Shown here piece after piece: positions 1 to 5,401 of a stretch of 24,620 nucleotides of DNA. The DNA lies in IMG/VR virus record IMGVR_UViG_3300032081_000295, positions 1 to 24,620 of that record; one strand, 5' to 3'. Both the position numbers and the translations under genes were made by a program. Position 1 is the first letter of the stretch; the number at the start of each line of letters is the position of its first letter. This DNA is from a virus. The notes below the pieces were generated by a model, which searched no databases, was not told the DNA's origin, and was given only the letters and a program-made list of their open reading frames with translations.

Positions 1-741
1 TTTACTTTTGAAAACAACCAGCCTGAAGATATAGTTAACATGTCACAGGTTTTATTACTTCAGTCAGGAGTATCTCTTAAAGATCTTAAACGAGAAGTAC
101 AGGTTGCACCTAACGGCTCCAAGATGACTGTTAAGTACACCCTACCTGACTACACTGTTGACCTTGGTAACGGTGACGAGACTCAGTTTCAGATATTGTT
201 TTATAATTCTTTTGACGGTACTTGGAGTTTTACTATTAGAGCTGGGGCAATACGTATGGCTTGTCTTAACAATCAAGTACATGCAAACGATATCAGCATG
301 TTCAAAGCCAAGCACACTCCCTCTATCAACCCTGATCATGCTCGTCGCAAGATGGTGGAAGCTATCCAACAGTTCCATGCTGAAGGTGAACGCTGGTCAC
401 GTTGGAAGCAACAGTCTGTCACAAACCGTCACGCCTTTGAAACCTTTGCCGTTGCAGCAGGTTGTAAGTTTGTTTTATCTAGTGAAACGATGAGCATCTA
501 CGAGCTGTTAGAACACAAGAGCGTGTACACTAACCGCAACCTGATGTACATGTGGAACCAGTACACCAAGCATGAACAGAAGTACCTTGGTTCTAACGAA
601 TGGGCTATCTACAACGCGCTTACTCACTGGTCTACCCACGCACCAGCGGGACGTAAAACTAATATTAATAACGAGATGGCTACCACTGTACGTAGGCAAG
701 AGTCTGTACGTGGCGCTATTGTACGGAGGTTAGCAGCATGA
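1..741 (+). CDS. DUF932-like phage protein, 5' end outside window
   Basis: The frame is open from the first base (13 sense codons before the ATG at 40), and that ATG has no good Shine-Dalgarno sequence, so the real start probably lies left of the window; ATG 40 would give 233 residues. Counting from that Met, the stretch around residues 55-82 (NSFDGTWSFTIRAG, then RMACLNNQVHAND) and the late segment EWAIYNALTHWSTH resemble the DUF932 family, phage and plasmid proteins of unknown biochemical role often found near replication genes. No catalytic motif is evident. The stop overlaps the next gene's start by four bases, so the two are probably translated as a unit. The DUF932 link is read from short motifs and is moderately secure; function is unknown. 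Confidence 0.62.
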   Translation, partial: FTFENNQPEDIVNMSQVLLLQSGVSLKDLKREVQVAPNGSKMTVKYTLPDYTVDLGNGDETQFQILFYNSFDGTWSFTIRAGAIRMACLNNQVHANDISMFKAKHTPSINPDHARRKMVEAIQQFHAEGERWSRWKQQSVTNRHAFETFAVAAGCKFVLSSETMSIYELLEHKSVYTNRNLMYMWNQYTKHEQKYLGSNEWAIYNALTHWSTHAPAGRKTNINNEMATTVRRQESVRGAIVRRLAA

Positions 742-1223
742 ACGAAATATTGCATAAAAATATAGAAGACCTAGAGTTATCTGTAAGATGTATAAATGCT
801 CTTAAAAAAGACGGTATTAATTTAGTTAGTGAGCTTATTAGAATACCACCTCTTTTGATTACAAAGCTTCCACATGTCGGTAAAAAACAGTTGACTGAAA
901 TAGAAGGTGCTTTTGCTAGGCATGGACTAGAGCTTGGTACTCCTGTACGTGCTGAAAGACCCACAGCAAAGATTGACTTAGATGCAGACTTTATTCTTCA
1001 GGCTTACGCAAAAGACTATATTTGTATAGACGGCGTGTATAAAGTTTCAAATAATAAAAGAATGCTCGCTTGTTTCACTACTTTCAGGGATTACAACGAC
1101 CCTGAAGAACATCTCAGAGAAATACTAAACCTAAGAGATTCCCTTCTTGCAGTGTATGCGTTTTACCCTGACGGTGATGTAACTGTGGAGTTAACTATAA
1201 AAGATGAACTGGTGAACGCATGA
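738..1223 (+). CDS. Protein with RNA polymerase alpha C-terminal-domain-like module
   Basis: The protein has 161 residues. Residues 6-68 read like the bacterial RNA polymerase alpha-CTD: IEDLELSVRCINALK followed by HVGKKQLTEIEGAFARHG. Lined up with E. coli alpha, the DNA-contact positions Arg265, Asn268, Leu270, Lys271, Gly296, Lys298 and Glu302 correspond to R17, N20, L22, K23, G48, K50 and E54; Ser299 is Q51. This two helix-hairpin-helix fold normally binds UP elements and activators. Residues 78-161 form a second, acidic domain I do not recognise. A strong GGAGG at 725-729 sits 8 bases before the ATG. It lacks the alpha N-terminal domain, so it cannot assemble like alpha itself. Likely role (inference): DNA binding, or mimicry that redirects host transcription. 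A general helix-hairpin-helix DNA-binding protein is the alternative. Confidence 0.85.
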   Translation: MNEILHKNIEDLELSVRCINALKKDGINLVSELIRIPPLLITKLPHVGKKQLTEIEGAFARHGLELGTPVRAERPTAKIDLDADFILQAYAKDYICIDGVYKVSNNKRMLACFTTFRDYNDPEEHLREILNLRDSLLAVYAFYPDGDVTVELTIKDELVNA

Positions 1224-1384
1224 ATAAGAAAGATTTAATATGGGAGTTGATGGAACTTAAAGAACAAGATCTAAGTGGTTATCCTATTGAGCATATACTT
1301 GGATACAAAAGTGCTTTGGATGAAGCTATAGATTTAATCATGCCGTTCCTAATGAAGATTAAGGAGAATGAAAATGAACATTGA
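1220..1384 (+). CDS. Small hypothetical protein (54 aa)
   Basis: An ATG at 1220 overlaps the preceding TGA (ATGA junction) and opens a 54-codon frame ending TGA at 1382-1384, filling what would otherwise be a gap. The product starts MNKKDLIWELMELKEQD and is charged and helical, with a hydrophobic stretch near residues 37-46. No family is recognised. Its 3' end overlaps the next gene by 11 bases. Support comes from gene packing and codon use like that of the neighbours; there is no strong independent ribosome binding site, so translation is probably coupled to the gene before it. Confidence 0.6.
   Translation: MNKKDLIWELMELKEQDLSGYPIEHILGYKSALDEAIDLIMPFLMKIKENENEH
1361..1366 (+). promoter_or_regulatory. 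Ribosome binding site (AAGGAG) that decides the start at 1374
   Basis: AAGGAG lies 1 base before an in-frame ATG at 1368 but 7 bases before the ATG at 1374. Normal spacing favours 1374 as the start of the following gene. Confidence 0.6.
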
Positions 1385-1631
1385 CATAGACTGGGACACA
1401 GTAGAAGCAGTCGGCATAGAGTACGTAAAAGAATCCTATGTCGCACTGCTTGAAACATTTCAGGGCTACGATCACAACAACGATGACCACCAAAAAGAGT
1501 TTATGAAGAACGTAACCCGCGCGGAATGCTTTGAAACTGTTTTAAAATACATACTACCTGAAGGAGAATCACATGCGTTTATTGCTGGACAAAGGCAGAA
1601 ACATCTTAACCAGATTGACCTCTTTAATTAA
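1374..1631 (+). CDS. Hypothetical protein (85 aa)
   Basis: The ATG at 1374 is chosen over 1368 because of the AAGGAG at 1361-1366. The 85-residue product begins MNIDIDWDTVEAVGIEYVK, is acidic with several aromatic residues (W, Y, F) and His/Asp-rich around residues 31-42 (YDHNNDDHQKEF). No family is recognised, and no transmembrane segment or known catalytic motif is visible. It overlaps the small gene upstream by 11 bases and the membrane-protein gene downstream by 59 bases, consistent with compact phage packing. Function unknown. Confidence 0.65.
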   Translation: MNIDIDWDTVEAVGIEYVKESYVALLETFQGYDHNNDDHQKEFMKNVTRAECFETVLKYILPEGESHAFIAGQRQKHLNQIDLFN

Positions 1632-1743
1632 AGACTGTATCGTAGATGTCTTAGAAGGAAACTTAACGAGACAAGAGTGGCTGGCGTTGTACTCTTGTGT
1701 TATAATATTTACAATCTTTTTTATTGTAGGAGCAGCATCGTGA
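1573..1743 (+). CDS. Small single-pass membrane protein (56 aa)
   Basis: The ATG at 1573 is preceded by AAGGAG at 1561-1566 with 6-base spacing and opens a 56-codon frame ending TGA 1741-1743. The first half is basic and amphipathic (MRLLLDKGRNILTRLTSLIK); the C-terminal third is a hydrophobic helix (YSCVIIFTIFFIVGAA) long enough to span a membrane. The last four bases overlap the GTG start of thyX (GTGA), the typical geometry of translational coupling. Most of this gene lies in the short stretch between the upstream gene and thyX that would otherwise be noncoding. No family is recognised. Confidence 0.62.
   Translation: MRLLLDKGRNILTRLTSLIKDCIVDVLEGNLTRQEWLALYSCVIIFTIFFIVGAAS
1698..1706 (+). 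promoter_or_regulatory. Candidate extended -10 promoter before thyX
   Basis: TGTTATAAT is a perfect extended -10 element (TGn plus TATAAT), about 33 bases before the thyX start codon. The -35 region at the expected place (about 1678-1683, TGGCTG) is poor, as allowed for extended -10 promoters. It lies inside the transmembrane codons of the 56-residue gene, so chance is a real alternative. Confidence 0.3.
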
Positions 1744-2381
1744 AAGTAGAAATGATAGACCTTATGGGTAGTGATTTAACTGTTGTAAACAGTGCGAGAG
1801 TTTCTTTTGATAAAATATCTACACGCTTTAAAGATAAAGATAAAGGGCTTATTAGATACTTAGCAGAGCATGATCATTGGACACCCTTCGGTCATGTACA
1901 GGCTCAGTTTAGGATTAAAGCTCCACTCTTTATTGCAAGGCAGTTGGTTAAGCATCAGACTGGATTGGTCTGGAATGAGGTCAGCCGAAGGTATGTAGAT
2001 AGCGAGCCAGAGTTCCATGCTCCTGAAGGTTGGAGAAAACGTGCGTCAGATAAGAAACAAGGTTCACTTGATGAAACATTTAAAGGAAATGATGAAGTAA
2101 GATTTGACGAAAAATACTGGGACTTAGTTACTAGAATTAAAACTACTTACGACAACATGATAGCTTCCGGTGTCGCTCCAGAGCAAGCACGTATGTTACT
2201 GCCTCAGTCTATGATGACTGAATGGATCTGGACTGGGTCGTTAGTTGCATTTGCTAGAGTATTTAAGCTAAGATCTAGTAAGGATGCTCAGTACGAATGT
2301 CGTCAAGTAGCTAGAATGATTGATGATGAATTTAGAAAATGTCCCCAACTTAAATACTCATGGAGAGCGTTATGTCAATAG
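1740..2381 (+). CDS. thyX: Flavin-dependent thymidylate synthase ThyX
   Basis: The enzyme methylates dUMP to dTMP using methylene-tetrahydrofolate, FAD and NADPH, supplying thymidine for phage replication. The start is GTG 1740, with AGGAG at 1728-1732 spaced 7 bases; earlier in-frame starts lack such a site. This gives 213 residues, typical for ThyX. The signature region at residues 67-85 reads RQLVKHQTGLVWNEVSRRY, matching the ThyX motif RHRxxSxNExSxRY in its second half but with KHQ for RHR and one extra residue. R151 in ARMLLPQS and R178 in FKLRSSKDAQYECRQ match conserved nucleotide-binding segments. It pairs functionally with the ribonucleotide reductase at 9954-11828. The family call is secure; the altered motif is noted as unusual. 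Confidence 0.95.
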   Translation: MKVEMIDLMGSDLTVVNSARVSFDKISTRFKDKDKGLIRYLAEHDHWTPFGHVQAQFRIKAPLFIARQLVKHQTGLVWNEVSRRYVDSEPEFHAPEGWRKRASDKKQGSLDETFKGNDEVRFDEKYWDLVTRIKTTYDNMIASGVAPEQARMLLPQSMMTEWIWTGSLVAFARVFKLRSSKDAQYECRQVARMIDDEFRKCPQLKYSWRALCQ

Positions 2382-2563
2382 GAACAAACATTTTTGTACA
2401 CAATACTGCTACAATTAAAATTAAAAAGTCTTTGGCGAGCGACACACAGTCTAAAGATACTTGGGATATTATAATTGAAGACGACAAAGGCGAGAGAGTT
2501 GCTATCTTTTGTTGGGGTGATGATGTTATACTCACTGGAGATTTAACAGGAGAAAAGGTATGA
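2372..2563 (+). CDS. Hypothetical protein (63 aa)
   Basis: The ATG at 2372 has GGAG at 2362-2365 with 6-base spacing; an in-frame ATG at 2360 lies deeper inside thyX and lacks a site. The product (MSIGTNIFVHNTATIKIKK...) alternates polar and hydrophobic residues in a way that suggests a small beta-sheet fold, with DKGERVAIFCWGDD in the second half. No family is recognised. It overlaps thyX by 10 bases and the next gene by 4 (ATGA), so it belongs to the same transcription unit. Function unknown. Confidence 0.7.
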   Translation: MSIGTNIFVHNTATIKIKKSLASDTQSKDTWDIIIEDDKGERVAIFCWGDDVILTGDLTGEKV

Positions 2564-2805
2564 CCGCAGATGAAGAAGGTTGGATAGAAGGCATGTCAGA
2601 TTTTCATATTGCTTTTGATGACGCGTGGTCTAGGATGTTTGCTATGATCTTAGGTACGGCATTGCCAGACACTAAAGTAAAAGACAAGTTTCTTGAGTTT
2701 GTTAAAGACTGGTCTATGAATGTTGATGGTAACCTTTCTGCAAACGAGAGTGATATCATTGAACTTTTTCCTGACTTCCTAGACACACTAGTATCGGAGG
2801 AATAG
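2560..2805 (+). CDS. Hypothetical acidic protein (81 aa)
   Basis: The frame starts at ATG 2560, overlapping the previous stop by 4 bases, with AGGAG at 2548-2552 upstream. The product is strongly acidic and helical, with aromatic residues (WIEGMSDFHIAFDDAW near the N-terminus and FVKDWSMNVDGN in the middle) and an acidic C-terminus ending SEE. No known domain is visible. Small acidic phage proteins in early blocks are sometimes host-enzyme inhibitors or DNA mimics, but nothing specific supports that here. Confidence 0.7.
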   Translation: MTADEEGWIEGMSDFHIAFDDAWSRMFAMILGTALPDTKVKDKFLEFVKDWSMNVDGNLSANESDIIELFPDFLDTLVSEE

Positions 2806-2806
2806 C

Positions 2807-3022
2807 ATGGAAAAAACACTAAGAATATCTAGTAAAGAGTTCTTTGCTTTTAAACTAAAGCATGAAGCACTTTTTTACAAAGATAAAATACTCACTAAGC
2901 TGCACACTATTGAACCTGATGGTACATATGTGATAAGCTTTGGAGATGGTATCTCAGAAGATGCCTACGAGCTGTACGAGCAATTCATTTTAAACAAAGG
3001 AGATAAGCATGAAGATGATTGA
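2807..3022 (+). CDS. Hypothetical protein (71 aa)
   Basis: The ATG at 2807 has a clear GGAGG at 2796-2800 with 6-base spacing. The 71-residue product (MEKTLRISSKEFFAFKLKHE...) mixes basic and acidic stretches and ends in an acidic tail, KGDKHEDD. No family is recognised. The last 14 bases overlap the single-strand DNA-binding protein gene and include its ribosome binding region, so translation of the two is probably linked. Confidence 0.72.
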   Translation: MEKTLRISSKEFFAFKLKHEALFYKDKILTKLHTIEPDGTYVISFGDGISEDAYELYEQFILNKGDKHEDD

Positions 3023-3485
3023 TGGTATTCCACAGATCATAGAAGGTATTTCTTACTACGCTCACGTAGGAAAACCTGTAGCTGACTACGCCGAGAAAAC
3101 TAATCCGGGTACGGGTAAGTTCGGATGGGAGCTAAACCTAGCAGTAAGTGACGAGGTGTTTGAGAAGTTTCAACGTGCTGGTTTCAACGTAGGCTTACGG
3201 GCTGCGGGAAGAAACAAGTACACTGAAGACAACGTGATCACCTTTTATAAGTATCTAACAAACTATAATGGGACTGAAAACAACCCACCTATTGTTGTAG
3301 ATACAGAGAAGAACTCGTTCTCAGAGATTATTGGGAACGGTTCAAAGGTAGCGGTACAGTGGTCACCTATGGTGTACTACAAAGGCAAGTACAAGCGACC
3401 GCTATTAAACGCTGTTCAAGTTCTAGATTTAGTAGAAGTAGGAGCAGCAGCAATGCCATTCACAGAAGAGGAGGTAGCATTTTAA
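3009..3485 (+). CDS. Single-stranded DNA-binding protein, T7 gp2.5-like
   Basis: The 158-residue product would coat single-stranded DNA at the fork and organise the phage replisome. Evidence is the overall pattern of an OB-fold phage SSB: KFGWELNLAVSD near residues 36-48, a basic central segment, VQWSPMVYYKGKYKRPLLNAVQVLDLVE near residues 115-143, and a short acidic C-terminus ending in Phe (FTEEEVAF). An acidic tail with a terminal aromatic residue is the hallmark of gp2.5 and other SSBs and docks onto the polymerase and helicase. AAGGAG lies 6 bases before the ATG. Its place just upstream of primase-helicase and polymerase fits. The family call rests on these features and on context. Confidence 0.78.
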   Translation: MKMIDGIPQIIEGISYYAHVGKPVADYAEKTNPGTGKFGWELNLAVSDEVFEKFQRAGFNVGLRAAGRNKYTEDNVITFYKYLTNYNGTENNPPIVVDTEKNSFSEIIGNGSKVAVQWSPMVYYKGKYKRPLLNAVQVLDLVEVGAAAMPFTEEEVAF

Positions 3486-3486
3486 G

Positions 3487-3723
3487 ATGGCTCAATTTAC
3501 TTTTAAAACCGATGATGGTGTGTATGATGTTGAGAAGCTGAACGATACTGCAAAGACTGCGTTCAATTACTTAGCTGAAATTCAGACTGAAGTTCAAAGC
3601 CTCAGCAAACGCATTGATGTGTTACAGGCAGCAGCCTCTAGCTATCAACGCGCTATGCTAGACAACCTTGATGAAGAGGCTCTGATTAACGAAGAAGAGG
3701 TAGACCAACCAGAAGAGGACTAA
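3487..3723 (+). CDS. DUF6447-like small phage protein (78 aa)
   Basis: The product starts AQFTFKTDDGVYDVEKLNDTAKT, continues with a helical stretch (residues 28-60) that could form a coiled coil, and ends in a very acidic tail (EEALINEEEVDQPEED). This layout, a short beta-hairpin followed by a helix with periodic Gln/Leu, matches what I recall of DUF6447 phage proteins, whose function is not known. It lies between SSB and primase-helicase, one base after the SSB stop. The DUF name is from memory and not verified. Confidence 0.7.
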   Translation: MAQFTFKTDDGVYDVEKLNDTAKTAFNYLAEIQTEVQSLSKRIDVLQAAASSYQRAMLDNLDEEALINEEEVDQPEED

Positions 3724-3727
3724 GAGG

Positions 3728-5401
3728 ATGGCGTTTAAAGAAACCCACCTTCCTTGTCCTACTTGCGGTAGCAGTGACGCACTCTGTATCAATTATGATG
3801 GGAGTGCTAACTGTTTTTCCTGCGGCAAGTACACAAGGAACTATGAAAATCCAACGGAATCTACAATGGAAATAGTTAATACAAGAAACAACGGTAACGA
3901 ACCCTTATCCTTTGCAGAAGAAGGGCATTATGCAGCCTTAAAGGATAGGGATATTTCACTTGAAACAGCTAAGAAATATGGAGTTAAAGTAACCTTTGAT
4001 GGGAACGGTGAAGTGTTCAAACACATCTACCCTTACTACGGTGAGAGTGATGTGGTCGCACGTAAAACTAGATTCGTAACCTCCAAAGGTTTTTCATGGC
4101 AAGGACTGAATAATCAGGCAGGGTTATTCGGACAGAACTTATTTAAAGAAGGAGGAAAGTACATTACTATTACTGAGGGAGAGTGTGACGCTATGGCTGC
4201 ATACGAACTCTTGGGATCTAAGTGGCCTGTAGTTAGTATTAAATCTGCGAGCAGTGCAGAGAGAGACATCAAGGATAATCTAGAATATTTAGAAAGCTTT
4301 GAGAATGTTGTCATTGCTTTTGATATGGACAAGGCAGGGAAGGAGGCTGCACGTAGGGTAGCTAGACTACTCCGACCTAGCAAAGCTAAGATCGCTACGT
4401 TACCTGAAGGTTATAAGGATGCTAACGATTTATTAAGAGACAACAAGCATTCGCTGTTTGTCCAATGCTTTTGGGATGCTAAAACCTATACCCCTTCAGG
4501 TGTTCTAAGCGTTACCGAGAACAGAGAAAAGTATAAGAACAGGCCCAAGGTAGAGTCATTCCCTTATCCTTGGGAAGGTCTTAACACTAAGCTAGAAGGA
4601 CTGCGGCAAGGTGAGCTGGTTCTATTAACTGGTGGTACAGGTCTAGGTAAGTCAAGTGTCACCAGAGAGATTGAACACTGGCTAATTAAAACAACAACCG
4701 ATAACGTAGGTATCATTGCTTTAGAGGAAAGCTTTAATAGAACTGTGGACGGTATACTTTCTATTGAGGCTAACGACAAGCTACACATTGAACGTATCAG
4801 GGAGCAGTACACCGAAGAAGAATTAGATAAGTTCTTTGACGTTATGTACGATGGTGAGAATAATAATCGTGTATGGATTCACTCACACTTCGGGGCTAAT
4901 GATATTGATTCTATCTTCAGTAAGCTCCGCTTCATGATTATAGGATGTGAATGTAAATGGGTTATACTAGACCACTTGCACATGCTTGTATCAACCACCA
5001 CTGAAGGAGATGAGAGACGCTCTATTGATGCCATCATGCACAGGCTCCGCACCTTGGTAGAAGAGACAGGCGTGGGTCTGATTCTTGTATCACACCTCCG
5101 TAGGATTGACGGTAACAAAGGACATGAGAATGGAGTTGAGACAGGGCTGAGTCACCTTAGAGGATCTCAGAGTATCGCCCAGTTGTCTGACTGTGTTATC
5201 AGCCTTGAGCGTAACCAGCAATCTTCTGACCCCGTAGAATCTTCTACAACTAGGGTACGCATACTTAAGTCTCGCTACACCGGGGACGTAGGTGTCGCTA
5301 CTCACTTGCTTTATGATAACGATACGGGTAGGCTGGCGGAGATAGAGACAGATGATATCTCTAACACCAACGAAGAAGAAGTTGTATTAGGATTTGAATA
5401 A
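3728..5401 (+). CDS. Bifunctional primase-helicase, T7 gp4-like
   Basis: This 557-residue replisome protein (T7 gp4 is 566) should make RNA primers and unwind the fork as a ring. N-terminal zinc ribbon: C10/C13 and C29/C32. TOPRIM primase core: Glu150 in ITEGECDA and D199/D201 in AFDMDKAG. RecA-type helicase from about residue 280: Walker A GGTGLGKS (302-309), Walker B VILDHLHML with D415, motif III SHLRR (455-459), motif IV LRGSQSIAQLSD (478-489), and an arginine-finger candidate R516 in LKSRYTGD. The C-terminus is acidic (NEEEVVLGFE), as in gp4, where such a tail contacts the DNA polymerase. AGAAGAGGA at 3711-3719 serves as ribosome binding site. The gene overlaps the polymerase gene by one base (TAATG). 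Confidence 0.96.
   Translation: MAFKETHLPCPTCGSSDALCINYDGSANCFSCGKYTRNYENPTESTMEIVNTRNNGNEPLSFAEEGHYAALKDRDISLETAKKYGVKVTFDGNGEVFKHIYPYYGESDVVARKTRFVTSKGFSWQGLNNQAGLFGQNLFKEGGKYITITEGECDAMAAYELLGSKWPVVSIKSASSAERDIKDNLEYLESFENVVIAFDMDKAGKEAARRVARLLRPSKAKIATLPEGYKDANDLLRDNKHSLFVQCFWDAKTYTPSGVLSVTENREKYKNRPKVESFPYPWEGLNTKLEGLRQGELVLLTGGTGLGKSSVTREIEHWLIKTTTDNVGIIALEESFNRTVDGILSIEANDKLHIERIREQYTEEELDKFFDVMYDGENNNRVWIHSHFGANDIDSIFSKLRFMIIGCECKWVILDHLHMLVSTTTEGDERRSIDAIMHRLRTLVEETGVGLILVSHLRRIDGNKGHENGVETGLSHLRGSQSIAQLSDCVISLERNQQSSDPVESSTTRVRILKSRYTGDVGVATHLLYDNDTGRLAEIETDDISNTNEEEVVLGFE

Noticed and set aside
1677-1739. A longer thyX starting upstream at GTG 1677 (21 extra residues)
   Set aside because: The extension has no ribosome binding site, is the out-of-frame shadow of the small membrane protein, and ThyX proteins normally begin close to the chosen start, which has AGGAG at good spacing.
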